Assembly: GCA_024276355.1 (NCBI GenBank)
Contig: JAJRXJ010000070.1
Span: 1 to 53,542 of the forward strand
DNA length: 53,542 nt
Reading direction: 5' to 3'
Source of the DNA: Actinomycetes bacterium
GTDB taxonomy: Bacteria > Actinomycetota > Acidimicrobiia > Acidimicrobiales > Aldehydirespiratoraceae
How positions within the stretch are numbered: the stretch's first letter is position 1; each line of letters opens with the position of its first letter. Below the pieces are notes generated by a model. The model was not told where the DNA came from. It did no database searches and saw only the letters and a list, made by a program, of their open reading frames with translations. The position numbers were made by a program, and so were the translations under genes. This document shows, piece by piece, positions 1 through 8,341 of the stretch.

Positions 1-182
1 CCCATCGGCGGGGCCGGGGGCGGCGGGGCGGAGGCCGGAGGGGCCGGGGCCGCGGCGGGAGCAGGCGGCGCCGCCGGGGGTGGGGGCGGAGCGGCCTCCG
101 GGGGCGGCGGAGGCGGAGCGGCCTCCGGGGGCGGAGGCGGAGGCGGAGGCGGAGGCGGCTGCGGGGGCGGGGGCGGAGGCGC
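1..182. repeat. GGCGGA-type low-complexity DNA
   Basis: Short near-tandem GGCGGA/GGGGC units, purest at about 129-162 where GGAGGC is iterated. On the minus strand they encode the proline-rich run. Such tracts change length by slippage and often suffer assembly errors. Confidence 0.8.
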
Positions 183-203
183 TGAATCAAAGTCTTCGGG
201 CAC
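1..203 (-). CDS. Proline/alanine-rich protein, N-terminal part (cut by window edge)
   Basis: The frame runs off the left edge, so only about 67 residues are visible. After a short acidic start (MPEDFDSA) nearly all residues are Pro or Ala with occasional Glu, as in the disordered N-terminal tails that precede membrane domains (for example RDD or DUF4190 types) in actinobacteria. The start is best placed at GTG 203, because an AGGAG lies six bases upstream; the in-frame ATG at 209 directly abuts that AGGAG and has no spacer. The following domain lies outside the window, so function is unknown. It is probably in one operon with the small gene ending at 249. Confidence 0.55.
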   Translation of the reverse strand, partial: MPEDFDSAPPPPPPQPPPPPPPPPPPEAAPPPPPPEAAPPPPPAAPPAPAAAPAPPASAPPPPAPPM

Positions 204-248
204 GTTCATCTCCTGGAATCGAGAATCAATTGCTGATGGCGATGCATC

Positions 249-476
249 TCAACCATCAGCCGGTGGACGGAGGTCGATACGAAGGGTGAGAATGCCGTCG
301 TCGAGAGATGCGGTGGCGTCGGCGATCATGGCGTAGTCCTGGAAATCGAGCTGGGCCTGATCCAGGAACATCTTGCGTTCGTCCCCGCCGACCGGTGGAA
401 GATTCCGGTGGCGAACAGAATCGGCCCGCTCACGGAATCGCTTCAACATTGCTTCGATGTCGAGGGTGTCAGCCAT
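249..476 (-). CDS. Small conserved-looking hypothetical protein (75 aa)
   Basis: A 75-residue soluble protein beginning MADTLDIEAM. An amphipathic helical first half (KRFRERAD) is followed by a hydrophobic/acidic second half (DYAMIADATASLDDGILTL) that looks like strands. No signal peptide or membrane segment. It lies 45 bases upstream of the proline-rich gene and about 35 bases downstream of the small membrane protein on the same strand, so co-transcription is likely. I do not recognise the family. It is called a gene for its normal actinobacterial codon use, ATG start and position in a run of minus-strand genes. Confidence 0.6.
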   Translation of the reverse strand: MADTLDIEAMLKRFRERADSVRHRNLPPVGGDERKMFLDQAQLDFQDYAMIADATASLDDGILTLRIDLRPPADG

Positions 477-511
477 TTCTCAACCGTACATCCCCGGAGC
501 CGACGCGTGCA

Positions 512-829
512 TCAGCGGCGGCGCTCCGCAATTCTCTGACGACGCGACGGAATCGTGTACCAGAAATAGGCCGACGCCATCACTGCTGTGACCCCGGCGA
601 TGGCCAGCAATCCGACCGTCACAGCGTGGGTGGTTCCGCTCGCGCTGCGCCTGGCTTCTGGAACCGTGCTGGTGACCACCACGCTCGTTGAAGTGTCGGT
701 CGCTGCAGCCGCGACGGTCGCCGGCGGACCAACAACAGCCGCGACCGTCAGGAACACAAGCAGTGGGAGTGATGCGAGTTTCGGCACGAACATGGACGGT
801 AGCCGGTTCAGTGCTGATGCTGTGGACAC
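512..829 (-). CDS. Small secreted/membrane protein with C-terminal anchor
   Basis: About 105 residues. The visible plan is an N-terminal hydrophobic signal (KLASLPLLVFLTVAAVVG), a Thr/Ser-rich linker, then a transmembrane helix near residues 68-92 (AVTVGLLAIAGVTAVM) and an Arg-rich cytoplasmic end (SRRQRIAERRR). This fits a type I membrane protein with a short extracellular stalk. GTG 829 overlaps the end of the upstream glycosylase gene by 22 bases; ATG 793, directly before the signal sequence, is an equally good start and avoids the overlap. Function unknown. Confidence 0.55.
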   Translation of the reverse strand: MSTASALNRLPSMFVPKLASLPLLVFLTVAAVVGPPATVAAAATDTSTSVVVTSTVPEARRSASGTTHAVTVGLLAIAGVTAVMASAYFWYTIPSRRQRIAERRR

Positions 830-1584
830 CAGTACGTGGATCGTCCGCCGACGGTCTCGTGGCGAATTGCCGCCCCGTCCCTCGGACAGACCGCTCCCGG
901 CGACCGAGACTCCTGCAGGTCGCCGGTGTGGCTCCCGCCTCGAGCCCGTAACTCATCAATGGTCTCGATGATCCCCTCGCGAAGACTCCCGATGTCGGCG
1001 GCCGTCAACTCATCGACCGGTCGGGTCGGGGCGATCCCGCACCTCCACAGAATCTCGTCGACCAGCAGATTGCCGAGACCGGCCACGCGTCGTTGATCCA
1101 GCAGCACCGCCTTGACCGCACGCCTCCCCGTCAACCGATCGGCCAGGGCGGCATCGTCGACGAGAGTCGTCGCGTCCGGACCCAGCCGGTCCTCGTCGGG
1201 ATCAAGCTCGACCCCACCCAGCCGTCGGGGATCGTTGATTGCCAGTCGCCCACCATCGCTGAATCCGAGGGCGAACCTGATCCACGCCGGATCGGATCGG
1301 TGGCTCGAGTATTCGAGATGATCGATGGGGGCATCGCCGTCGACGATGATCCGGCCCGTCATCCCGAAGTGAACCCCGAGGGTGGCGTTGTCGGTGTCGA
1401 TCAGCATCAGCTTGCCGATGCGTCGCACCCGGGTCACCACCGCGCCGGACAGGGCGGCCTCGAGCTCGACACGGTTGGTTCGCTTGAGATACAAGCCATC
1501 GTGGGCATCCACGGTGGCGATGGTGCGACCGACCACCATCCGGGCAGCGTCGGCGTACGACTCGACCTCGATGAGCTCAGGCAC
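808..1584 (-). CDS. mutM: Fpg/Nei-family DNA glycosylase / AP lyase
   Basis: Base-excision repair enzyme that removes oxidised bases and nicks the abasic site. The protein begins MPELIEVES, giving the catalytic Pro2-Glu3. Lys58 (RIGKLML) matches the conserved beta-elimination lysine, and the helix-two-turn-helix is clear (LLDQRRVAGLGNLLVDEI, about residues 160-177). The C-terminal zinc finger is atypical: CPRDG and CPQHQH carry Asp and His where the second and fourth Cys normally stand. The start is GTG 1584, one base after the TGA of the upstream PLP enzyme; longer readings add unrelated residues before the invariant Pro. Fpg and Nei cannot be separated confidently from sequence alone. Confidence 0.88.
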   Translation of the reverse strand: MPELIEVESYADAARMVVGRTIATVDAHDGLYLKRTNRVELEAALSGAVVTRVRRIGKLMLIDTDNATLGVHFGMTGRIIVDGDAPIDHLEYSSHRSDPAWIRFALGFSDGGRLAINDPRRLGGVELDPDEDRLGPDATTLVDDAALADRLTGRRAVKAVLLDQRRVAGLGNLLVDEILWRCGIAPTRPVDELTAADIGSLREGIIETIDELRARGGSHTGDLQESRSPGAVCPRDGAAIRHETVGGRSTYWCPQHQH

Positions 1585-1585
1585 G

Positions 1586-2764
1586 TCAGAGAGAATCGAG
1601 GGCCTGAGTGAGGTCGGCAACCACATCGGTGGTGGCTTCAAGCCCACACGACAACCTCACCGTGCCCGGTTTGATGCCCGCCGCTTCGAGCTCGTCGGGA
1701 AGCAACCCGGCGTGGGTGGTGGAAGCCGGGTGGGTCACCAGGGTCTCCGGACCACCGAGTGATGTGGCCAGCTGCGCGAGCCGCAGAGCCTCCACGAACC
1801 GACAGCCCGCATCAAGCCCTCCGACCAGATCCATGGCCACGATTCCGCCGAACGAATCGAGTTGCCGCACCGCGAGGTCGTGTTGCGGATGCGAAGGATG
1901 CCCAGGGTAGAAGACCGCCTCCACCTCAGAGTGCCGGTGTAGACAATCGGCGACCGCGGCAGCGGTGGCGGATTGCTGTGAGAGGCGAACAGGCAGGGTC
2001 CTCAGGCCGCGGAGTCCGTTGAGGGCATCGAACGGCGAGGCGACCGCCCCCTGCAGCACCGCGAAACCACGGATCCACGCGAGCAGCTCCTCGCCACCGG
2101 CCACCACCCCCAGGATGGCATCGTTGTGGCCGGCAATGGCTTTGGTGGCCGAGTGGACCACCAGATCGACTCCGTGTTCGAGCGGGCGGAGCCCGAGAGG
2201 AGTGGCGAACGTTGAGTCGACCACGGTCATCGGGCCCTTGATGGCACCGATCTCGTCGAGGTCGACCAGTGTGAGTTTCGGATTCGCGGGGGTCTCCGCG
2301 AACACCAACGTGGTGCGCCCGGGTATCACCGCTTCGGTGAAGGCCCCGGGAACCGAAGCGTCGACCAGAGTGACATCGATTCCGAATCTCGGACAAACGG
2401 CCTGCAACAACAACTGGGTGTGGGAGTAGGCCTGCTGTTGGGCCACCACATGGTCGCCCGATGAGCAGAGTCCGAGGACCACGGCGCTCACAGCCCCCAT
2501 TCCCGATGCAAACGCCTTGGCAGCCTCGGCTCCCTCGAGATCGGCGATCGCCGATTCGAAATCGGCAACGGTCGGGTTGGAGTGGCGTCCGTAGAAAGTC
2601 GGGTTGGTGATGTCGGCGGCCATTCTGCGGGCATCATCGATCGACTCAGCCCGGAATGTGCTGGTGGCCCAGAGAGCCGGAGCGAGGGCATTGCCGCTGT
2701 GGCCGCGACCAGCCCGGATCGCCCGCGTTTGCAGCTCGAGATCCGGGCCTTCGGTGTCAGACAT
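1586..2764 (-). CDS. Cys/Met-metabolism PLP enzyme (homoserine sulfhydrylase or cystathionine gamma-synthase type)
   Basis: A 392-residue fold-type I PLP enzyme of the trans-sulfuration family. The PLP lysine is Lys208 in VVHSATKAIAGHND. The substrate/PLP tyrosine region (NPTFYGRHSNPT, 54-65) and C-terminal SCGLE signature are present. It overlaps the end of metX by eight bases, so the pair is translationally coupled: MetX activates homoserine and this enzyme would place sulfur (as sulfide or cysteine) on the activated homoserine. Sequence alone does not separate MetZ, MetB and methionine gamma-lyase; context favours a biosynthetic role. It shares the SAM riboswitch upstream of metX. Confidence 0.85.
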   Translation of the reverse strand: MSDTEGPDLELQTRAIRAGRGHSGNALAPALWATSTFRAESIDDARRMAADITNPTFYGRHSNPTVADFESAIADLEGAEAAKAFASGMGAVSAVVLGLCSSGDHVVAQQQAYSHTQLLLQAVCPRFGIDVTLVDASVPGAFTEAVIPGRTTLVFAETPANPKLTLVDLDEIGAIKGPMTVVDSTFATPLGLRPLEHGVDLVVHSATKAIAGHNDAILGVVAGGEELLAWIRGFAVLQGAVASPFDALNGLRGLRTLPVRLSQQSATAAAVADCLHRHSEVEAVFYPGHPSHPQHDLAVRQLDSFGGIVAMDLVGGLDAGCRFVEALRLAQLATSLGGPETLVTHPASTTHAGLLPDELEAAGIKPGTVRLSCGLEATTDVVADLTQALDSL

Positions 2765-3971
2765 CGTCCTTCTCCGCTCGCTCGAGAATCTCCCGAATCG
2801 GCGGTCCGAGTCTGCCCGACTCCAGAAGGAACCCGTCGTGTCCCTGCGGGCTGTCGATCACCTCGTAACGGCAGTCACCTCCACCGGCGGTGATGCCGTC
2901 GTGGATGTCGGCCTGCTGGCACGGGGGATAGAGCACGTCGGAGGAGATCGACGCCGTGAGCACCGGCATGCGCAGTCGGCCCAGCGCCGCCCTGACACCC
3001 CCACGACCGCGCCCGAGATCGTGGAGGTCCATCGACTTGCTCACCACCAGATAGGAATTGGCGTCGAAGCGTCTGACCAACTTCTGTCCGTGATGATCGA
3101 GATACGACTCGATTTCGAAGCGGCCCCACGGATGGAACTCGGCGCGGTAGTCGTGGTGGGCCCTGCCGAACCTCTCGTCGAACACCTCGGCCGACCGGTA
3201 GGTGATCTGGGCGATCTCGCGTCCGATCATCAGGCCCTTCCATGGGCCCCCTCCCGGGCCGGCGTCGTAGTAGTCGCCGTCGTTGAAGTTGGGGTCGGTC
3301 ACGATCGACAGCCGCTCGACCGCACTCCATGCGATCTGGGTGGCGCTGGCGGCCGCGGTGGTGGCCAACGGAACCAGCGACTTGACCCGACGGGGGTACA
3401 TCGCCCCCCATTCGAGAACCTGCATTCCTCCCATCGAACCGCCCACCACCGACAGCCAACGGTCGATTCCGAGCCTCGAGGCCAGCAGTTGCTGGGCGCG
3501 AACCATGTCGCGAATGGTGACCTGCGGGAAGTCGGATCCGAATGGTCGGCCGGTGGCGGGGTTGATGCTTGCCGGACCGGTGGTCCCCTGACATCCACCG
3601 AGCACGTTGCTGCACACCACGAAGTAGCGGTCGGTGTCGATGGCCCGGCCGGGTCCTATCAGATCATTCCACCAGCCGACGCTCGGATGACCCGGGGCGA
3701 TTCCCCCGGATGCGTGGCTGTCGCCGGTGAGCGCGTGACATACCAGGACAGCGTTGGACGCGTCGATGTCGAGGTGGCCCCAGGTCTCGTAGGCCACGGT
3801 GATCTCGTCGAGCCGACCCCCGGCCTCGAGGGCAAAAGGCCGACCATCGGTGACGGTCATGAAGCGCCTCGAGCCGACGGGATCCCCGGGCATGAGCGCG
3901 CCGGTCGGCGGCAGGTCGGTGGGGAACCTGCGGGCCGGATCGAAGCGACTTGTAGGGGGTGGGTCTGCCAC
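2757..3971 (-). CDS. metX: Homoserine O-acyltransferase MetX
   Basis: A 404-residue alpha/beta-hydrolase that acylates homoserine, the committed step of methionine synthesis. The nucleophile elbow is GGSMGGMQ with Ser about 179; the other triad members are in SSDVLYPP (Asp) and QGHDGFL (His) near the C-terminus. The family signature HALTGDSH is at about 79-86. The start is GTG 3971, with an AGGAA ribosome site six bases upstream; the frame stays open much further upstream but that part is the riboswitch leader. Acetyl versus succinyl specificity is not decided here, though actinobacterial MetX usually uses acetyl-CoA. Confidence 0.93.
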   Translation of the reverse strand: MADPPPTSRFDPARRFPTDLPPTGALMPGDPVGSRRFMTVTDGRPFALEAGGRLDEITVAYETWGHLDIDASNAVLVCHALTGDSHASGGIAPGHPSVGWWNDLIGPGRAIDTDRYFVVCSNVLGGCQGTTGPASINPATGRPFGSDFPQVTIRDMVRAQQLLASRLGIDRWLSVVGGSMGGMQVLEWGAMYPRRVKSLVPLATTAAASATQIAWSAVERLSIVTDPNFNDGDYYDAGPGGGPWKGLMIGREIAQITYRSAEVFDERFGRAHHDYRAEFHPWGRFEIESYLDHHGQKLVRRFDANSYLVVSKSMDLHDLGRGRGGVRAALGRLRMPVLTASISSDVLYPPCQQADIHDGITAGGGDCRYEVIDSPQGHDGFLLESGRLGPPIREILERAEKDDV

Positions 3972-4034
3972 GGTTTTCCTGTTCTGGGCATGGTTGCACG
4001 GCACCCTGTGGCGGGAGCGGACCCCCGGACACTT

Positions 4035-4160
4035 TGTCGCGCCGACCGAAGCCGACACCACATCCTCGCCGAAACGAGAGGGCACCTTGGGCGTCCGATC
4101 CCAGGTTGCCGGGTTGCTTCGACCACTCACGGGGAGCAGACAGCCACAACCTCTCCAAAT
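4035..4160 (-). promoter_or_regulatory. SAM riboswitch (SAM-I/SAM-IV clan, SAM-IV-like) in the metX leader
   Basis: Read on the minus strand, the leader contains the SAM-aptamer hallmarks ACCCGGCAACC (plus-strand span about 4103-4113) and AAGGTGCC (4081-4088), joined by a helix CCTGGG/CCCAAGG equal to P3. The 5' strand GAGAGG (4150-4155) pairs with CCTCTC (4076-4081) directly after GGTGC and forms P1. Absence of a P4 hairpin between P3 and P1, with further pairing potential downstream, resembles the SAM-IV arrangement of actinobacteria. It lies 65-190 bases upstream of the metX GTG and would repress metX and the next genes when SAM is abundant. Outer helix limits are approximate. Confidence 0.78.
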
Positions 4161-4194
4161 GCTCCCACCAGTCAAGCGATCGCGTGGGGTCAGG

Positions 4195-5916
4195 TCAAGG
4201 TGATTCTTGGGATGGGTCCGAATTGTCGAACATGTGGGCGGGTAGGCGGCGCTCCCACCACTCCACGATCTCCGGCCGCTCAACACCGAAGGCGGCGTCG
4301 CACAGCCGCCCCGCTTCGATGAGATCAGCTCTGACGCGCCGACGTTCACGGTGGATGTCCTCGATGGCCCGGGCGGCGCGGTCCCATGCCGGCCCCGGCG
4401 TCGGCACCGGCGTGCCGGCCAACATCTTGGCACTGACGCGGATCGCATCGGCCGACAGACCCGAACCAGCCGCCATGGAGCACAGGGCCGCCGACGTGCA
4501 CGGTGCCGTGAGCGCGGCCGCCAGGTGCCAGAGCATGGACGGGTCGTGAGGCTCAATCACCACCACCGGCGTGCAGGGAATCATGGAGCCATCAAGGTCG
4601 ACGATGAGCTCAATCACCTTGGTCTGAGTGGCTACCAGAAGCTTGGGCCTGAGCCGGTCGCGAAACCACGAAGCGACCGACGGGGCCACTCGGTCCATCC
4701 TTACGGTCGGGGTGTCCCAGGCCCGCCGGTCGTAGCGGCATTGCCTATGGCCCCAGGCGGTCGTGAGGGGATCTATCAACCCGGAGGTGACGAGTCGGTG
4801 GGAACCGTCGGGATCGTCCTGCACTGCGTCTCTCAGGCCGTAGTACTGGTCACGAAAGCCGGCGGTGACATTGGCCAGTTCCGACAGGGGATGGCCTGTC
4901 AATGTGACATGCGGTGTGCCATCGACGCCCGCCAACAGCGGGGCCCATGACCGTGCCGGCGGGATCGGACAAGGCGAAACTCCCACCGGCGGCAGCCCGG
5001 CGCTGCGCTCAACGACCGATGGGGCAGCGTCCCTTTCGCACACCACGGCACAGGTGTCGACCGAGGCACTGAACACTTTGGTGCCGGGCGTCCAGAATCG
5101 CGTGACCGGAGCCAGCGACCCGATCAGTTCACGAACCGGTTGAGCGTCGCGGGCCGACAGCACCGATGTCGGCTGCACCAAGGCGACCCGGCCCCCCGGG
5201 GCGACCAGCTCGACTGCTGCCAACAGGAACAGCATCGACTCATCGACGAACCCGCCGACCGTCGGCCACCGATCCCTGGTCCTGGAGCGGGACTCGTCGC
5301 TGCGGACGGTGTCGCCACGCAGCTGCGAAAGGAAGGGAGGATTGCCCACTATCAGATCAGGGATCGTTCCTCGGAACGGGTCGGGCTCGAGGAAGTCGGC
5401 CACCGCTATGGCTCCGACGCCGGGGGCCACGCCGCCCGACCAGAGTGTGAGGGCGGCCACGGTCGTGGCCACGGCCAGAGGGTCGATGTCGCATCCGACA
5501 ACGTGGGCGACGGCATCTTCGCGGGGCATGTCCATGGCCGCGGCCGCGGCCACCAGGAACACTCCCCCGCCCACCGATGGATCGGCCGCGACGCCGACCG
5601 GGCCAGACGGACATGCCCCAGCCACCAGCGCGGCGGCCACGTCGTATGGCGTGTGGTGGACCCCACCGGTGTGTCGACGAACAGACGACAGGAGCATCTC
5701 GCGCACCATGCCCGGAAGCATCCAGGCACTGTCGCCGATCCCAGGCGGAACATCGACCGCGGCCACCCCTCGATCAGGATCGACAACGATTCCATCGACC
5801 ACGAAATCAACGGATAGCCCCGCTGATCGGGACGCCGAGGCCACCACGCCGGCCAGTGCGGCGGCAGAATCCCCGCCTGACGCCTCGACGAACAGCTCGG
5901 CTACGGACGCCAGCAA
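4195..5916 (-). CDS. N6-adenine-type DNA methyltransferase (orphan)
   Basis: A 573-residue class I SAM-dependent methyltransferase of the N-6 DNA methylase (Eco57I/TaqI-like) type. Visible: an HHTPYDVAAALV region (about 86-97) as in type I/IIG enzymes, a SAM-binding motif DPSVGGGVFLVAAA (about 111-124) in place of DPACGSGxFL, an acidic GCDIDPLAVA motif, and the catalytic NPPFLSQ. The C-terminal half would be a target-recognition region. No restriction endonuclease, specificity subunit or helicase-nuclease is adjacent, so it looks like a solitary methylase. It begins at TTG 5916, three bases after the helicase stop, suggesting a helicase-methylase operon that ends just before the metX riboswitch. 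Confidence 0.78.
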   Translation of the reverse strand: MLASVAELFVEASGGDSAAALAGVVASASRSAGLSVDFVVDGIVVDPDRGVAAVDVPPGIGDSAWMLPGMVREMLLSSVRRHTGGVHHTPYDVAAALVAGACPSGPVGVAADPSVGGGVFLVAAAAAMDMPREDAVAHVVGCDIDPLAVATTVAALTLWSGGVAPGVGAIAVADFLEPDPFRGTIPDLIVGNPPFLSQLRGDTVRSDESRSRTRDRWPTVGGFVDESMLFLLAAVELVAPGGRVALVQPTSVLSARDAQPVRELIGSLAPVTRFWTPGTKVFSASVDTCAVVCERDAAPSVVERSAGLPPVGVSPCPIPPARSWAPLLAGVDGTPHVTLTGHPLSELANVTAGFRDQYYGLRDAVQDDPDGSHRLVTSGLIDPLTTAWGHRQCRYDRRAWDTPTVRMDRVAPSVASWFRDRLRPKLLVATQTKVIELIVDLDGSMIPCTPVVVIEPHDPSMLWHLAAALTAPCTSAALCSMAAGSGLSADAIRVSAKMLAGTPVPTPGPAWDRAARAIEDIHRERRRVRADLIEAGRLCDAAFGVERPEIVEWWERRLPAHMFDNSDPSQESP

Positions 5917-5919
5917 GAG

Positions 5920-7095
5920 TTAGTCGGCCTCAGGGTCCCAGGCAACCAGGTCGGACAACCGCGGGTCGTTCGAGAACATCTCGACGATCGGCATCAACAC
6001 CCCGATGCGTTTCTGAAGCCGCTTGATGTCGAGCTCTTCGTTCCAAACGGAGAGGGTGACCACCAAGCCGCTCTCTCCGGCTCTGGCTGTGCGTCCGGCC
6101 CGATGCAGGTAGGTCTTGTGGTCGGACGGCGGGTCGTATTGGAGCACCACATCGACATCGTCGACATGAATACCGCGGGCGGCCACGTCGGTGGCCACCA
6201 TCACATGGAGCTTGCCGTTGCTGAAATCGCGCAGCGACTTCTCGCGCTGCGACTGGCGGAGATCGCCGTGGATCGCCGCGGCGTCGAGGCCGAGCGAGTG
6301 GAGTTCATCAGCCAGACGGTCGGCCATCACCTTGGTGCGGGTGAACATGATGGTGCGGTCGACCGACTTGGCGATCGTGGCCGCCACCTTGGCCTTGTCC
6401 ATCTTGTGGACCGCGATGAAACGGTGGGTCATCTCGTCGACGGTGACTTCCTTGCCGGCGACTTCGTGCATTTCGGGGTCGCTCTGGTAGCGGCGGATCA
6501 AAGAGTTGACGGCGCCGTCGAGAGTGGCCGAGAAAAGCAGGGTCTGGCGGTCGCTCTGCACGTTGCGCAGGATCCACTCGACCTGGGGCAGGAACCCCAT
6601 GTCGGCCATGCGATCGGCCTCATCCACGATCACGTGGCTCACGGAGGTGACCGCCACCGCTTTGCGTTCGATCAGGTCGATCATGCGACCCGGGGTGGCC
6701 ACCACCATGTCGATGCCCTTGTCGAGCTTGGCGATCTGCTTCTCGATCGGGGCGCCGCCGTAGACGGCAAGAACCGACCGGTCGACCGCAGCGGCGGCCG
6801 GTTTGAGCTCGTCGCAGACCTGGTTGGCCAGCTCACGGGTGGGTACGAGCACGAGAGCCTTGGGAAGGTTGGGTTGGGCCACCTCGAGACGCTGAAGGAC
6901 CGGAAGTCCGAAGGCGAGGGTCTTGCCGGAGCCGGTCTTGGCCTTGCCGCAGACATCCTTGCCGGCGAGTGCGTCGGGGATGGTGAGAGCTTGGATCGGG
7001 AAGGGGGAGGTGATGCCCTTGTCCGAGAGAGTGGTGACGATTTCGTCGCGCAGGCCGAGATCGGCGAACGTTTTGGTTGCAGTTGAATTAGGCAT
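5920..7095 (-). CDS. DEAD-box ATP-dependent RNA helicase
   Basis: A 391-residue minimal DEAD-box protein without a long basic tail. Motifs in order: Q motif (F-PIQALTIP, about 31-40), Walker A AKTGSGKT (52-59), ATPGR, DEAD in VIVDEADRMADMG, SAT in LLFSATLDG, and the C-terminal ARGIHVDDV and HRAGRTARAG. It should unwind RNA in ribosome assembly or mRNA turnover; RhlE, DeaD and CshA types cannot be separated here. ATG 7095 precedes the Phe of the Q-motif region at the usual distance. It is probably co-transcribed with the DNA methylase that starts three bases downstream. Confidence 0.92.
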   Translation of the reverse strand: MPNSTATKTFADLGLRDEIVTTLSDKGITSPFPIQALTIPDALAGKDVCGKAKTGSGKTLAFGLPVLQRLEVAQPNLPKALVLVPTRELANQVCDELKPAAAAVDRSVLAVYGGAPIEKQIAKLDKGIDMVVATPGRMIDLIERKAVAVTSVSHVIVDEADRMADMGFLPQVEWILRNVQSDRQTLLFSATLDGAVNSLIRRYQSDPEMHEVAGKEVTVDEMTHRFIAVHKMDKAKVAATIAKSVDRTIMFTRTKVMADRLADELHSLGLDAAAIHGDLRQSQREKSLRDFSNGKLHVMVATDVAARGIHVDDVDVVLQYDPPSDHKTYLHRAGRTARAGESGLVVTLSVWNEELDIKRLQKRIGVLMPIVEMFSNDPRLSDLVAWDPEAD

Positions 7096-7119
7096 GGTTA
7101 CACCGTCAGGGTACCGCCG

Positions 7120-7410
7120 TCAGACCACTCGGCCCCGTATCACCGTCACACCCTCGCTTGTGAGGCGTTGTTGTTGTTCGACCGGATCGCCGGCAGCAAG
7201 TCGGCCGTCGGCGGCCACCACCCGCCACCACGGGAAACCCGCACCACCGCTTCGGCGCAACATGGACCCGACAGCACGGGCGGCACCCGGACGCCCGGCC
7301 TCGGCGGCCACCTCTCCGTAGCTGACCACATCGCCCGGCCCCAGCCCATCGAGCACCGCGGCCACCGCCAGCTCGAAGTCGGTCCAATCTGTGCGGTCGA
7401 GCGGGTCCAT
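7120..7410 (-). CDS. Alkyltransferase-like (ATL) protein, MGMT family
   Basis: A 96-residue single-domain protein with the DNA-binding half of O6-alkylguanine transferases: GDVVSYGEVAAEAGRPGAAR is the helix-turn-helix with the Arg finger. The active-site PCHRV of true transferases is replaced by PWWRVV, so it has Trp instead of the alkyl-accepting Cys. Known ATL proteins with this change bind alkylated bases and hand them to nucleotide-excision repair. ATG 7410 starts just before the conserved domain; only 26 bases separate it from the divergent hydrolase at 7437, so their promoters overlap. Confidence 0.8.
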   Translation of the reverse strand: MDPLDRTDWTDFELAVAAVLDGLGPGDVVSYGEVAAEAGRPGAARAVGSMLRRSGGAGFPWWRVVAADGRLAAGDPVEQQQRLTSEGVTVIRGRVV

Positions 7411-7436
7411 CCCCCACCGAGGATAGTGTCCGCCGA

Positions 7437-8237
7437 ATGAGTGTCCTGTCCGAGATCGACGACTGGCCGGTCGGCAACGCGTCAGCGGCATTGATCAGGC
7501 ACGGGTCACTCACCACCCACGGCGATGTCGACCGACCGTTCCGCCTGGCGTCGATAACCAAGCTCATCACCTCGCTGGCAGTACTCGTTGCGTGCGAGGA
7601 GGGAACCACCACCCTAGAGACCGTCACCACCGACTCCGGAGCGACCGTGGCCGATCTGTTGTGCCACGCAGGCGGCATCGCCCCCGACATCCCCGAGGTG
7701 ATCGCTCCACCACGACTCCGGCGCTCCTACAGCACCGCCTCGTTCCAGATCCTGGCCGACCACGTCGCCGACCGCTCCGGGATCGAGTTCGCCACCTACC
7801 TCCGCGAAGCGGTGCTCGATCCGGCGGGAATGTCGTCCACCTCTCTCGAAGGGACGCCCGGGGCCGGCGCCATCGGCACGGTGTCAGACATGATCACTTT
7901 GGCGCGGTGCTGGAGCGAACCGGTTCTGGTGTCGCCGCAGACCCTTCGCCTCGCCACCACAGTTCAGCTTCCGGATCTGGCCGGCGTGCTACCGGGATTC
8001 GGCCGACAGACGCCGAACCCGTGGGGTCTGGGCCCGGAGATCCGGGGGACCAAGAACCCCCACTGGACCAGCCACCTCAACTCAGAGTCCACTTTCGGAC
8101 ACTTCGGCAGCAGTGGCACCATGCTCTGGACCGATCCCGAGGCCGACACCACGTTGATTGCCCTGTCCGATCGTGATTTCGGCCCGTGGGCAGCCGCGGC
8201 ATGGCCGAAACTCTCGTCGGGTGTGCTCAACGCCTGA
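7437..8237 (+). CDS. Beta-lactamase-fold serine hydrolase
   Basis: A 266-residue protein of the class C beta-lactamase / penicillin-binding-protein-like family. The SxxK motif is SITK (about 39-42, in FRLASITKLIT), the YxN-type motif is YSTASF, and the third motif is HFGSSGT. There is no signal peptide, so it is probably cytoplasmic and more likely an esterase or amidase than a drug-resistance enzyme. It is shorter than the ~350-residue family norm. The start has no Shine-Dalgarno sequence; a TAGTGT hexamer lies seven bases upstream, which suggests a leaderless mRNA. Substrate unknown. Confidence 0.8.
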   Translation: MSVLSEIDDWPVGNASAALIRHGSLTTHGDVDRPFRLASITKLITSLAVLVACEEGTTTLETVTTDSGATVADLLCHAGGIAPDIPEVIAPPRLRRSYSTASFQILADHVADRSGIEFATYLREAVLDPAGMSSTSLEGTPGAGAIGTVSDMITLARCWSEPVLVSPQTLRLATTVQLPDLAGVLPGFGRQTPNPWGLGPEIRGTKNPHWTSHLNSESTFGHFGSSGTMLWTDPEADTTLIALSDRDFGPWAAAAWPKLSSGVLNA

Positions 8238-8341
8238 CACCGGCTGGGCCACAATGCCCATTCGCCCATGTCCGGAGGTTGGAACCTTGCTCAGGATGAC
8301 GGGCATCGTGCCGATGGTCAGATCATGACTCCGGCCCGCCG

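Noticed and set aside
2604-4322. 572-residue open frame on the plus strand over metX
   Set aside because: It is an antisense shadow of metX and its riboswitch; the codon pattern and motifs belong to the minus strand.
6103-7086. 327-residue plus-strand open frame rich in Val, Gly and His
   Set aside because: Mirror of the DEAD-box helicase gene; no domain character.
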